Positions 10,965-22,345 of a stretch of DNA of 64,000 nt are shown here, one piece after another. A program made the translations under genes and the position numbers. The number at the start of each line of letters is the position of its first letter. Position 1 is the stretch's first letter. The notes under the pieces were generated by a model that saw nothing but the letters and a program-made list of their open reading frames with translations, was not told the DNA's origin and made no database searches. Where the stretch lies: positions 62,001 through 126,000 of the forward strand of contig CAOLHI010001248.1 of the NCBI GenBank assembly GCA_948474755.1. The letters run 5' to 3'. This DNA comes from Ctenosaura bakeri. Its lineage: Eukaryota; Chordata; Lepidosauria; Squamata; Iguanidae.

Positions 10965-11304
10965 CATATTTACCCGGCATTGCCTGGGATTTTATTTTCC
11001 TCTTAAGAACTCACCCAACTCTCTTCTCCAGTACCTGTAACTTTTCGCCATATTCCCCAATCCAATCTGTATTCAGAGTTGTTAACACACAGAGCTTAGG
11101 TGCCTATGGGAATACACTGTCCTCCTCATTGCTGCTAGGCATCATCTCGATGGCCTGTTCCAGTACCTTTAACTTTTCCCCATAGTCCTCAATCCAATCT
11201 GTGTTCTCTGGTGACACTGACGTACTATCTTTTGATTGATTTATTTTTTTGCTTTCTGTTGAATTTTGTGCAACAGCTTTATTTTTTTCGGAAGCATTTT
11301 TTGT
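10965..11304 (+). repeat. Unclassified repeat, copy A, left part
   Basis: Begins ATATTTACCCGGCATTGCCT followed by GGGATTTTATTTTCC, as does copy B at 44273-44756 (ATATTTACCTGGCATTACCT). Both carry GTACCTGTAACTTTTC, a CCAATCCA(A/G)TCTGT segment and GGGAATACACT in the same order. Copy A holds a partly duplicated segment (CCAGTACC(T)TAACTTTTCCC near 11035 and 11162) that copy B lacks. The ends show no inverted repeat. Confidence 0.7.
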
Positions 11305-12039
11305 CTAGATAGATTGGAGAGCTGGGCCAAGGTGAACAAAATGAAATTCAACAGAAAGAAGTGTAAGGTCCTACACTTAGGTAGAAAAAATGGAATACAG
11401 AAATATAGGATGGGGGACACGTGGTTGGATAGCAGTACGTGTGAAAGGGATCTAGGAGTCTTCATAGACCACAAGCTGAACATGAGTCAGCAGTGTGATG
11501 CGGCAGCCAAGAAAGCCAATGCAATTCTCGGCTGCATCAATAGGAGTATGGTGTCTAGATCGAGAGTGGTACTGGTACCACTCTACTCTGCTTTGGTTAG
11601 ACTCCATCTTGAATACTGTGTCCAGTTCTGGGCACCCCAATTCAAGAACGACATTGACAAGCTGGAGCAAGTCCAGAGGAGGGCGACCAAAATGGTGAGA
11701 GGCCTGGAAGCCATGCCCTATGAGGATAAACTTAGAGAGCTGGGTATGTTTAGTCTGCAGAAGAGAAGGTTAAGAGGGGACATGATAGCCATGTTTAAAT
11801 ATTTGAAGGAATGCCACGTAGAGGAAGGAGAGGGCTTGTTTTCTGCTGCTCCAGAGACCAGGACAAGGAGCAATGAATTCAAGCTGCAGGAAAGGAGATT
11901 CCACCTGAACCTCAGGAAGAACTTCCTGACAGTCAGGGCTGTCCGGCGGTGGAATATGCTGCCTCGGAGTGTAGTGGAGGCTCCTTCCTTGGAGGTTTTT
12001 AAGCAGAGGCTTGATGGCCATCTGTCAGGATTGCTTTGA
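11305..12039 (+). pseudogene. CR1 ORF2 C-terminal fragment
   Basis: Open for about 244 codons from the 5' junction (LDRLESWAKVN) to the TGA before 12040. Visible family blocks in order are MKFNRKKCKVLHLG, STCERDLGV-ID-KLNMS, CDAAAKKANAILGCI, LVRLHLEYCVQFWAP, and RRWNMLPRSVVEAPSLEVFK. These form the thumb and C-terminal part; the catalytic palm with the FADD-type motif is upstream and absent. The frame is intact, so this copy is younger than the CR1 at 33880-35785. The part of the frame before 11305 lies in the host repeat and is chance. Confidence 0.9.
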
Positions 12040-12117
12040 GGGTGTTCCTGCATGGCAGGGGGTTGGACTGGATGGCCCCTGTGGTCTCTTCCAACTCTAC
12101 ATTTCTATGATTCTATT
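11305..12117 (+). mobile_element. 5'-truncated CR1 LINE nested in the unclassified repeat
   Basis: Carries the C-terminal part of CR1 ORF2 (11305-12039), then a 3' UTR with GGTTGGACTGGATGGCCC and the terminal TTCTATGATTCTAT. The double octamer-like tail is diagnostic of CR1. Flanks on both sides belong to the same unclassified repeat (10965-11304 and 12118-12451), so CR1 came later. CR1 normally makes little or no target duplication and none is clear here. Confidence 0.92.
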
Positions 12118-12451
12118 TGGATTTTAAAATTCCTCACATATGGAACCCATACAATCTACTGTGTGAGGCACGAAGAGCTTGCAACTATGTTGTGCATGTC
12201 ACCTTAATTTTTCTCACATATGCCTCCCAAGTGTTTTCTGGCATCCTTATTGATGGTAGGCCTCATCTCCATAGCAACCAGCCTGAGTCCCAAGAGCTCT
12301 TGGCTGAGAATTCTGAAGGCCCCTCCCTAGACTGCCAACCCCAGGATTCCATGGACTCTTCACAGCCAGTCAATCGTATGAGGTCTTTGCCTGCCTGACG
12401 CAGACAAACAGACAAACTCACAGACAAACTCTGACTTGTATATAGTAGATA
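12118..12451 (+). repeat. Unclassified repeat, copy A, right part
   Basis: Resumes after the CR1 and follows copy B through GTAGGCCTCATCTCCATAGC, CTTGGCTGAGAATTCT, CCAGGATTCCATGGACTCTT and CAATCGTATGAGGTCTT. It ends with ACAGACAAAC-type short tandem units and TATATAGTAGATA, the same end as copy B near 44756. Confidence 0.72.
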
Positions 12452-13349
12452 CCTGTGATAACTTGGGAGTGACTTTGTATCAGTGTAATACTCTGGCAGG
12501 CTGTGTTTATTTTTCAGATTGCCTTCCTGAACTACCCGACTCACTCTTAACACAAGTGTCTGCACAAGTGTTTATAGTTCTATTATTCCCGCCCCCCGCC
12601 CCCCAAGAAGGCTGGTTGTGAATGTAATAGGAAGTGAAGTCAGGAAGAGAAACAATCAAATCTGTAACATTAAAGTAGCTGTCACCCTCAGCAGGTAACA
12701 GGATTCCAACATGCAATATGGCCTTTTGTACAAATACAGTTGATGCTGAGATTAATTTAACTGACAAATTACCACCAGAAGCTTCTTTTTTCATTATTTC
12801 TCTGCATCACCATGTCTACACAAACATACACACACACGCAAAACAAAAATAAACATACAGAAAACCTGAAGTGATTTGTTACAGAAGGGAAGATCTGGCA
12901 CCAGATTCTATATAGGTTTCTTGCTAGCACATACAAGCAATGAAAGGCTATCTCAACAACATCTTATTTTCCTTGTCATGCTATTATCCAACTTGCAATC
13001 ATAGGACCTATTGTTTAAAGGATATGTGGCAATCATTCATTTATGAGAGCTAGAGACAGAGAGATAAAAGGAATTTTAAAAGTATTTTTATATATTAATT
13101 ATTAATGGAATTGCCTGATCAGACCAGGCTCTCTCTTGTGTCTCATTTTGTTCCATTTTCAATACCAGTCAAATTGTTCATAGGTTGATTCTAAAACTTT
13201 ATTTCTCCAGGTGCTTGAGGCTTTACATCCAAGAACCTGTAGCCAACATAGCCCACAGTAAGGGATTCTGGGTGTTCAAGCCCCAAATGTTTGAGTGAAG
13301 AATGGCTGACTTAGCCAGAAGCATGTGTGGCCTTCCTCTTTGCCTACTG
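12452..13349. other. No recognised feature
   Basis: AT-rich with a C-run near 12590-12605 and an ACACACACGC run near 12828-12840. No repeat family or coding signal recognised. Confidence 0.45.
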
Positions 13350-13575
13350 TCTCCCACTTGAGTATTATTGTCTTTTCCAGTGAGTCATATGTCTAAAATA
13401 TAATACCCAGTTTGGTTTCTTGTGAGAGTTCAGTCTTGATTTGCTGTAGCACCCATTCATTTGTCTTTTTGGCATTTCGTGGTGTTCACAGAAGTCTTCA
13501 CCATCACATTTCAAATGAGATGATCTTTTTGTCAGCTTTCCTTTCTGTCCAGCTTTCAAAACAATACATGAAGCC
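13350..13575 (-). mobile_element. RTE/BovB-like LINE fragment, minus strand
   Basis: The minus strand carries the end of an RTE-type ORF2 in broken frames: a decayed SWT-RKADKK-FEM stretch near 13545-13500, then a TNEWV-like segment and the start of the conserved FGH-x-RR region, now lost. On the plus strand this appears as CCCATTCATTTGTC and TTGTCTTTTCCAGTGAGTCA, words also seen at 16460-16590. Dead copy. Confidence 0.6.
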
Positions 13576-15197
13576 TGGAAATACTAAATCCCAGACTTTA
13601 GAACCTGCAAACCCTGGCTTCATTACAACATTGATGCTAAGGATGCACAATTCCACCAGGCTGTGAGTAGTATGGGCTAGCACCAAGGATGGATAGGCCA
13701 ACCAGCTATTGCATAAACTTTCAAACATCTCCACTTCTGAAGTTCTTCTAATAAGGTTTCTTTTCTTTCCTCAAACTTCTGAAATACAGCTTGGGATTGC
13801 TGTGAAATAAGACTGTCAACCTTTGAATATAAGAGAGAATTAATACGCTGTTGTCCACTGGCCAGTTGCTATTTTTCTCAGCTACAAATCTACAACTAGT
13901 AAATTAAATGCCACAGTATTGCTTATTAACTTTTTCACCTTGCACAGCTCCTTTGGATGTGCTGTTTGCAGCTAATTTTCTTTCCATCACCAGTCTCCCC
14001 CAAAAGGGGGATGTAAGTAATTACATTTAAATGCACCCAAACTCTGTTTCCTTTCGAATATGGGGAGGAGGGAGGGAGAGAGAAAGAGAACTGCAGACAT
14101 ATTGGACATATCAATCCTCTGAATGGTCACATACTAAAAAGGCTTTGTCTCTGTGCAACAAGTGAAAATTGTTTTGCTTTTATTTAAAAAGAATTCATTA
14201 AACAAAAAACTTGCATTTTGGAACCTCTTTCCAGGGTCAATTTAAATCACCATGAGTATGACCTTTAAAAGCCTGCCTCCTCACTCATACCATTAATTTT
14301 AGCAGTTTATTTTCCATTACGAAATAAGGCTGTATGATGTGTATTGTGGAATACCAATATTGTGGAACACCATGATCCATGAGGTTTGCAACACCTCCAC
14401 TTTTGATATGTTTTTCAACTTGCTGCTAAAGACATTTTTTTTTATTCAATACAATTTTTTCCTAACAAATTATCCTTATCCTCCATTTACTAGGGCCAGC
14501 CCTTGTAACAATAAAAAATCATTTTTAAAGATACTGTCACACTACAAGAGAAGAAAACTTATTCCTCATTGATTTATAATCATAATGTAATTCTATCATA
14601 CTTTTCTGATCAGAAAGTAAACTAATTTTAAGCACATAATCATTTGTAATTAGTTACTTCCATGTTACATGAGCTGCTACTCCAGGATGTAGAGCATGAT
14701 TCTACTAGTACCGAGTAATGGATGACTTCAGCACATTGGAATATTCCTAAGACCCTTTTAGCAGAACAGTAGTTTCATTCTTAGAACAGCACTGAGATCA
14801 AAATGTTGACGTGTATCTGATACTTGTTCATCTATTTTTAGTGTGCAAAACACATCTTATTCTTAGCAATCTTTGGCACTTCTTGCAAACACATTCAGAT
14901 CTTTTAACTGTTCTTCTGACAGCCCTTCCCCACTTTTTTCCTCAAGCAGCCCTTTACTCCTGCTGCCCTGAATTTACTGGCTGCTGCAACTCGTGTCATT
15001 TTCTAGATGACATTATAAGACTGCATCTGGAATGATGTCATAGCCTCCACAGGAAACACATGGACTGTGACAGCCAAATAAGTTAAATGGGGGGAAATGG
15101 AGCAAAGAGAAAGGGAAAAAAAGTACCAAGAAACAGCCATTGCTTGGGAGGGTATTATCAAATGACAGGAAAAAGTATGAGAGTGTTCAACATGGTA
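13576..15197. other. Mostly unassigned; possible RTE decay at left
   Basis: 13576-13740 may continue the RTE fragment but is too diverged to be sure. The rest is AT-rich with a GGAG/GAGA run near 14065-14088. No coding frame resembles a known protein. Confidence 0.4.
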
Positions 15198-15201
15198 ATC
15201 T

Positions 15202-16112
15202 TGTTACCCTGTTTACTGGGGTCCCGTGAGGGACACCTAAATGCGCTCACAATTAAACAAGTTGGGGAAATTAGTCAAAGAGCACAAGCTAGCAATGCGA
15301 GAGGCAGGGCAACACAGCGGAATTTTTTACCCAATGTCTACGGGGTCAGGCCAAGCCAAGAAGCAAACTGGAGTTTAAGAATAATTGTGATCTTTATTAA
15401 AATACAGACAAACAGTGTATGTAGCACATTCACACAGAGAACTATAGAAAATAAAGGTTGGAGTGGGATAGAGGGAATTTTCAAGAGGAATTGTTGGTTT
15501 GGGCAATACTACACCTGTCCTGAAGCCTGGGTAGACTGAAGATTGAGTTCGTTGGTATGGAGTCTCAGTATGTGAAACTGAGGGGACAGCTCGCCAAACA
15601 AAGCGGCAGCAAGATGGGATGGAAGTCCGGAGCAATCCAAAGAAGCTTTCCAAGTCAGGGGTTTTTATAGGGAAAATGTGACCGTAGGCTAGTCCGAACT
15701 TAGGGAAAAACAATGAGTTGAGGGCTGGAGACAAAGTCTCCGAAAGGTCAGAATTTAACATGATTAAGTTAGGCCCGAATTGACAATAGAGTAGCCAGTA
15801 TGCAGATGCGCAGTGTTTGACATTTGAGTATCCAGCTTGTCAAGTTGCCTGCTCGGGGCAGGGAGTTCTTTGCAAGCAGCGTGCATACATAATAAGGGTA
15901 CTTGCCTTTGAGGTCTCCTAAAGTGGTGAGACGGCTATTTCTGGCTTGCCTGTATTGTGTGGAATATTGCAGCAATTAGGGTCCAAGCCTGTGTGAGCTT
16001 GTCTGGTGGACCTCACAGACACGTGGAGAGGGATGGTGGAAGAGAGTCAAATTATTGATATCAAAATGATATCTGACATCCCACAAGTTCGGGCTAGAAA
16101 ACGGCCGTAACA
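15202..16112 (-). mobile_element. Solo LTR, family A copy 3 (sense -)
   Basis: TGTTAC to GTAACA, 911 bp, with a perfect 4-bp duplication ATCT (15198-15201 and 16113-16116). The minus strand has TATAAA at 15669-15664 and AATAAA at 15398-15393. It aligns by eye along its full length with the LTRs at 5188-6108 and, in reverse, 18667-19576. The 150-codon plus-strand frame starting at 15087 crosses the LTR boundary antisense to it and is not a gene. Confidence 0.9.
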
Positions 16113-16274
16113 ATCTGTTTGGATGGACACCCAGAACTTTTGACATCATGATGACTGGCCAGGTTTCTTCAGGTAGAAGCAACAACTGGTCTTTCATTGA
16201 ACACAATGGAAATAGATTTTCTGGGGGAAAAGACGTGATAAACTTAGCCAGAGAAGACAATTCATAGGTAGATG

Positions 16275-16600
16275 TTTGTTATTGTTAACTGCCATCAAGT
16301 AGACTTCAACTTATGGTAACCGTATGGTTGGAAGACCTCCAGATCACCCTATCCTCAACCACCCTGCTCAGGTCTTACAGATTCAGGGATGTGTTTTCCT
16401 TGATTGACACTACCCATCTGTAATGTGGTCTTCTTTTCCCACAACCTTTTACCTTAATGAGCTTTATTGTCTTTTCTAGTGAGTCAGGTCTCCTCGTGAT
16501 ATGGCCAAAGTACAGCAGCCTCAGTTTAGTCATCCTGGCTTCTAGAGAGCATTCAGGCTTGATTTGCTCTAGGACCCATTCATTTGTAGATATACCACAG
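16275..16600 (-). mobile_element. RTE/BovB-like LINE 3' end
   Basis: Minus-strand translation gives the RTE/BovB C-terminus: TNEWV near 16575, LEQIKPE, SLEARMTKLRLLYFGHI near 16545-16495, RRPDSLEKTIKL and GKRRPHYRW near 16430. The 3' end reads CATAAGTTGAAGTCTACTTG then ATGGCAGTTAACAATAAC, the same tail that Sauria-type SINEs share. This explains the SINEs in the window: they use this LINE's machinery. Confidence 0.8.
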
Positions 16601-17984
16601 CAAAACTTTGCAATGGCTCTGCCAATATTAAACAGGGCTGATAAAGATTGTCCAACACATCTAACAAATAAAGAATATCACTGTAATGGAATCCTCTGCT
16701 CTAGAACTATTTTACCTCAAGCAACAGCAGGAAGATAATCAGTGATGATCTGCAGCATAGTGGGTAGTTTCTGTCTCCCAAGAATGTGCCACAGTGCTGG
16801 CAAAGTATCAACTAAGAGCAGTGTTTAGCACACAGATCAGAAGACACAAAAGGAAAAGTTTTAGAGGTAAATACATTTCATCAGATACATGACAATTTGT
16901 AAGGTTGGAGACAGGAAAGAAATTAAGCAATAATTTCAGCTTCAATCTTTTCAGTCTACCATTGTGAGGCTCCTGATGCCACATCATGCACAGAGGATGA
17001 TTAATAAATGAACCAGATGAAGCTTGATGATGTGGATGTTGCCCTGGTTAGATGTATAAAACTGATCTGTATGTACTTCCCCCTTCCAAAAAAAGGACAG
17101 ATTGCTTATGACATTTCCATGTTTGCTTTGAATGAAGAAGAGAGATGCCTTCCTGCCATCATATGCAGAGTTTGTAAGTACTGTCTTAAAAGTAACCATT
17201 TTACTTGATATATTTATTTTAATTCTAGTATTAAGGGGCCACATTTAAAAAAAAAATAGGAAAGAGGAGGGGACGAAGGAGCTTTGTGCCTCCTTTAAGA
17301 CGAGTTGGTTTAACTTAACATGAGCATTTTGAGACCAGTGTTGCTACTTCTAAACACTGACAGTAGTAACAGTGTTGCTATGTTTAAACAATGACAACAC
17401 CATTAATACCAGAATTTTTGCACAAACAAGACACATTTACTTGCCATTTCAGAATTGTTACACTGAGGATTTGGGGTATTGAGGGGTTGTTAAAATCCAT
17501 TTTGATAGGATTTTTGATTTAAAAAAATTAAGAGTATAATTTGTTACTCTTGAAACATAATGAAAAAAGACTAAAAAGTTTGTTGCTTTTTAAAAAGTAA
17601 TCATTTTAAAATCTGAGAATATGTATTGGATCTTTGGTCAGGTGAGCATGCGAGAGCAAACTCTATTCACTTTTCCTTCATCTGTATTGTCTGAGATACT
17701 ATCCCAACAAACCAATGCAATCCTACTTCTGAATGTTGTGCTCCAGTACAAATTGTTACCCATTTGGAGTTTAAGCAAATGTACTTTCCATTTTATTTCT
17801 GCTCTTTGAACTTTAATCCTTCTGCAGATAGGCAAAAAAACTTCCACTCAACTTTTATATTGCCTGACATCAATAAAAATACCAATGTATCTGAGGGTAT
17901 AAAATGCCCTACATCTGCAGGAGTGTTGTGGGCAAAGAATAGAGAGTACCTTGCAACATAATTTGGTGAGGACATGAGAGATAG
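16601..17984. other. No recognised feature
   Basis: AT-rich, no repeat ends seen. Frames of up to about 70 codons on both strands overlap each other and look random. Confidence 0.45.
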
Positions 17985-18090
17985 TCTTTTTAGTGGTGAC
18001 TCCCTGGCTCTGGAACTCTCTGACACAGAGTTCCAGTGAGGTCCCTCTCTGCTTTCTCTTTGCTGACACACAGGTACTTTTTTCATTTAG
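17985..18090 (+). mobile_element. L2 LINE 3' part, before a SINE insertion
   Basis: Contains the decayed end of L2 ORF2: CTGGCTCTGGAACTCTCTGA then GTGAGGTCCCTCTCTGCTTT, matching the L2 W-N-S-L-P to P-S-L region. It stops at TCATTTAG (18083-18090), the SINE target site, and continues at 18331. Confidence 0.65.
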
Positions 18091-18322
18091 TTGTTCTCCA
18101 TCTTCAAGTTGTTTCAGATTTTTGAAAAACCTAAGGCAAATCTATCACAGTGTCTTCTTGGCAAGATTTGATATGAGGGTGTTTGTCATAGCTGTCCTCT
18201 GAGGCTGAGAGAATGAGCCTTGCACAATGTGACCCAGGAGGTTCCCATGACCAAGTGGAGATTTGAACCCCCGTCTCCAAATCATAATTCAGTGCTCAAA
18301 CCACTACGCTATAATGGCTCCT
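18091..18322 (-). mobile_element. Sauria SINE (tRNA-headed), nested in L2
   Basis: The minus strand starts near 18322 with a tRNA-like head: GAGCCATTATAGCGTAGTGG, then a B-box region around GATTTGAACCCCCGTCTCC on the plus strand (18262-18280). The body follows to a diverged tail near 18095. Flanks TCATTTAG (18083-18090) and CTATTTAG (18323-18330) match at 7 of 8 bases and are the target duplication; removing the SINE restores the L2. Confidence 0.82.
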
Positions 18323-18330
18323 CTATTTAG

Positions 18331-18585
18331 GCAGGTCTTTAATTCTTAAATTATGTGGTGGAACGCTGTGCTGTGCTTTTAACTTTTTAATTATGCATTA
18401 AAATGTATTTTAAGCTGTTTTTAATTGTTTGCTTTTTAAACAAATTGATTATTTTTTTTAAATTACAAACTAAGATTTTCAGCTGAACTTTGTATTAAAT
18501 TAACTGTAAGCTATTTTGGGTCCCATGCCAGGTGAAAGGTGGAGTATAAATAAAACAAAACAAAATAAAATAAAATATCCACATT
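18331..18585 (+). mobile_element. L2 LINE 3' end, after the SINE
   Basis: Starts GCAGGTCTTTAATTC, the L2 coding end, then the T-rich linker, a CTGTAAGCTATTTTGGGTCC tail and GTGGAGTATAAATAAAACA with short AAAATA repeats. It completes the L2 begun at 17985. Confidence 0.7.
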
Positions 18586-19107
18586 TCTTGAGCCAGGACA
18601 CACAGGCCCACATGAGGGTCAACATTTGTCCTGAGCAGTTGTCAACATGGTGTTTTGTTTTGTTTGTGTTACTGCAGTTTCTAGTCTGAACTTGCGGGAT
18701 ATTAGATATCACTTTGATATCAATAATTCAACCTTCTTTACCTATTCCTCTCCACATGCTGCGAGGCCCCTGGACAAGCTCGCAGACAGGCACAGCCGCT
18801 AATTGCTGTAATATTCCACACAAATACAGGCAGGCCAGAAATAGCCGTCCCACCGCTTCAGGAGACCTCAAGGCAAGTACCCTATTATGTATGCATGCTA
18901 CTTACAAAGAATTCCCTGCCCTGAGCAGGCAGCTTGATTAGTTGAATATTCATCTGTCGAGCACTCTGCGTTTGCATACTGGCTACTCTATTGACAATTC
19001 GGACTTAACTCAACCATGCTAAATTCTCACCTTTCGGAGGCTTTGTCTCCAGCCCGAAACTCATTGTTTTCCCCAAGTACGGACTAGCCTACGGCCACAT
19101 TTTCCCC

Positions 19108-19113
19108 TATAAG
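19108..19113 (+). promoter_or_regulatory. LTR TATA box
   Basis: TATAAG within CCCCTATAAGAACTCC. The same box stands at the equivalent place in the LTRs at 5188-6108 and 15202-16112 (on the minus strand), so it is a family feature and marks the U3 promoter. Confidence 0.65.
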
Positions 19114-19376
19114 AACTCCTGACTTTGAGAGCTTCCTTGGATCGCTCCCGACTTCGATCCCGCCTTGCTGCTGCTTTGCTTGGCAAGCCTTTCTCTCAGC
19201 CCCACGTACTGAGACACTTCATGTCTACGAACTTCTGCTGCAGACTACCCGGGCTTCAGGACAGGTGTAGTATTACCCAAACCAACAACTCCTCTAAAAA
19301 TCCCTCTATCCCACTCCAACCTTTATTTCTATAGTTATCTGTGTGAGTGTGCTGCATACACTGTTTGATTGTATTT

Positions 19377-19382
19377 AATAAA
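19377..19382 (+). terminator. LTR polyadenylation signal
   Basis: AATAAA, at the matching place in all four family A LTRs (4967-4972 plus; 5375-5380 and 15393-15398 minus). It would set the R/U5 boundary a few tens of bases downstream. Confidence 0.6.
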
Positions 19383-19580
19383 AACAACAATTATTATTAT
19401 TTCGCATCTGTTTGCTCCTTGACTCAGCCTGACCCCGTAAACATTGGGTAAAAGATGTCGCTCTGTTGCCCTGCCTCTCGTATTGCTAGCTTGTGCTCTT
19501 TGCTAATTTCCCCAACTTGTATAATTTGGAGCACACTTAGATGTCCCTCACAGGACCCTCAGAAATCAGGGTAACATTTG

Positions 19581-22340
19581 CAAAACAAAAACAGAAAAAA
19601 AAAGATTTGTTGGTAGAATTTTTGTCCCACCCGTTTCATGTTGGAGGAGGGAGAATGGTACTTGATAGTTCATTGCAACTTGGGAACACTGTCCTCAGTT
19701 ATGCTCAGAGATTGGGAAGTTTTTAAAAAAGTAATGAATTACATAATTGATTGCAAAGCCCCCAAACAAGTAATTTATTAGCGTTAATGTCACAATATTC
19801 TAAGCAACTTTTTACATTACTTACTTTCATTATTTAAAGGTAAACAGCCTTTAGGATTGATATGAGAATGGTCTAAAAACTGAAAAAGCCTACTTAAAAT
19901 GTCTCTTATAACTTCCAAAAATGTTGTTAAAAAGTAAAATACTTTTAAGTTTTAAAATAACTAGACCATGTTATTTGTTAAACCAAAACTATTTGTTTAT
20001 TTTTGTTCTGACTAGTTACATTAGTACTGAAATGCATCTCTCCTCTGCACTCTTTAAACACACATACACAAAATAACACTGCTGGCAGGGGTGGTACTTG
20101 TAACTGCTTACTTCTGATGAAAACTGAGTTTTCCCTCCTAACCCAAGTAATATTTAGATGGCTAAAAGGGCTATAAACTTCTTCTGTCCAAAATTGTTCA
20201 GTAAAATGAGATAGTAGAATATTCTAACCCTATAGCTTTTTGTACTTATGATCTCTAAAGAACAAATCCACACAACTAATGATGGAAGCAGCTGTTTAAA
20301 GTCCCTGAGAAAGCTTTGAAGGATCTCACTGCTTGCTGACAACAACACTTAAAAGTGCCACATATGCTCAAAGTAAACATGAAACCAAATGATTAACCAC
20401 TGGACGTTCTGATCTTCTATAAGGCCACATATTGAGACTAACAGATACCACCCACCCATACAAATGTCAGAGTTCGAGCATGGCACCAATTGTGTGTGAG
20501 AGAGTGTTTTTGACTATGCACTTTCAGACTAAAGACCTGATTCGTAGGATCAAACCATGTTGTTATATCAATTTTAATGTGCTCTGCGATAGTGTTTGTT
20601 CATAAAACAAGTTGACCATGTTCAACGTGAGTGTTAAAGAATTAGTTCATACCTTGCAAAACTCCTTCAGGGATGAATAATATTTTTTGTCTGTTTGATA
20701 CATGCAAATCAATATACTTCAAAAGATATCACTCAATCAAAGTTGGACCTCAGCTGTGGCACTTTATCCAACCCCCTGCATTGGACTAAAAAATAACTAT
20801 GGGGGCGTAGATCTGGAATGAGATAGAGAGGTTGAACCTGCCCATGGCACTATGAATCCCAAGTTCCTGAAAGAACATTTTTTTGCAGCTCATTTGCTTA
20901 TAGGCAAGCCAAAATGCATTGTGTGAAATCTTAAATTGGATCTAAGTCCTGACATTCCTAATGTCTCCATTTGCCTTAAAAGTGATTGTAGCTATCCCCC
21001 CTCTCCCAAATATATAAGGCACAGGGAAATGGGGTTTAACAGTTTCCCAATGTATCCTCTAGAACATCTTTCCTCTTAAAGTTGCTATTGGGCTTAGGAG
21101 GTACACACAAGTGTTTTCAGTTCTCCACCAGAACTGCCTCCTCTAGTAAAATAGGTGATCAACACTGTTACCAGTTAACTGACTAGGCCAACACAGGTAT
21201 GTACCTGTATTGGCATGAATCTGTACTAAAACACTGCTTTCTTTTTTGCACACAAAAATCAACCAAAAAACCAAAAACCAAAAACAAAACAAAAACCCCC
21301 AAACCCCTTCTACTGTGCCATAATATCTGTTTGAACCACATATTGAAACCAAATCTGCAACGTTCTGAAGATAACCAATGTGCTTTTCTCACTTTACAAT
21401 TACACCCTAGCTACAGTGTGCAGCACTCAGTGGATATGGTATTTACAAACAATAACAAATCTGGGCCATGACACCAAGAGGAACAAAAAACCCTCTTGGT
21501 TCCTGTGAGCAGCTGATAGAAGTGGATAGGTTGCTTCCCTTTCCAAGATTTCCTGAGGACTGTGTCAAATTGAACATTTCCAATTATAACTTCTTCCTCT
21601 TTCACTTTGTGTCAGAATATTAAAGCCATTATTATTTTGTGAAGACAATGGGCTTTGTCCTCATTCTGTCTAAATTAAATATTGTTCCATACCTCTTAAC
21701 AAATGACAAACAATGATTAAAAAAAGTAGTAACATCCTCAAAAGAGACAGTACCATGGCATTTGAAAGATCAATGTAGGAATTATTAACAGATTAATCTT
21801 GGCAGCCGAATGAATGCAAAGAGTAGGATTAGTTTTTGTGCAATATGTCATAAGAGACACACATTCTCTTTTGCTCCTCCTCATAATCCCCAAATGAGGA
21901 ATTGACTTTAAAACTGACATTAAAATAACACAGACAAAGATGTAAGGCTAATTTTTTTTCTAATACATTTTTTACCAATGAATCACAGTAGCATCTCAAC
22001 ATCAGGGAGGCTTCTTTCTTTTCTGTTTTGGTTTAAATCTGAAAGCAATACATAAGGATAGAGTTCCCACTGAAGTGCATAGATGTGTTTTGTTAATTCC
22101 CAATATACTGTTGTGATGACTGGGACAATTTGGCAGTCATAGGCTAAGAACGTGCATCAACTTAAGAGAGAGTAAAGCTGTGTGAAGTTCAATGCCACTT
22201 CTCTCCTGCAAATGTGTGTCCCATGTTTCAATTGCTGTAGTGTTTCCTCATTTCCATTTAGTCATTGGGGAAGGGTCAGTGTCCACACAGTGCCTGCCTG
22301 CATTTGTGCAACTCAGCACACAAAGAAAATGACTTTCCCC
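19581..22340. other. No recognised feature
   Basis: AT-rich sequence of 2.8 kb without recognisable repeats apart from A/C-rich low-complexity sequence near 21255-21305. Frames are short (at most about 90 codons) and overlap on both strands. Confidence 0.45.
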
Positions 22341-22345
22341 TAGAC

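Larger units (their letters stand above)
18667..19576 (+). mobile_element. Solo LTR, family A copy 4 (sense +)
   Basis: TGTTAC to GTAACA, 910 bp, with perfect 4-bp duplication TTTG (18663-18666 and 19577-19580). It has a clear TATA box and AATAAA in the expected order (separate entries), about 270 bp apart, so the R region is long or the start site lies well downstream. No internal retroviral sequence remains. It is the best preserved plus-sense family member. Confidence 0.9.

Noticed and set aside
15087..15539. 150-codon plus frame
   Set aside because: Crosses the boundary of a solo LTR antisense to it; not a gene.
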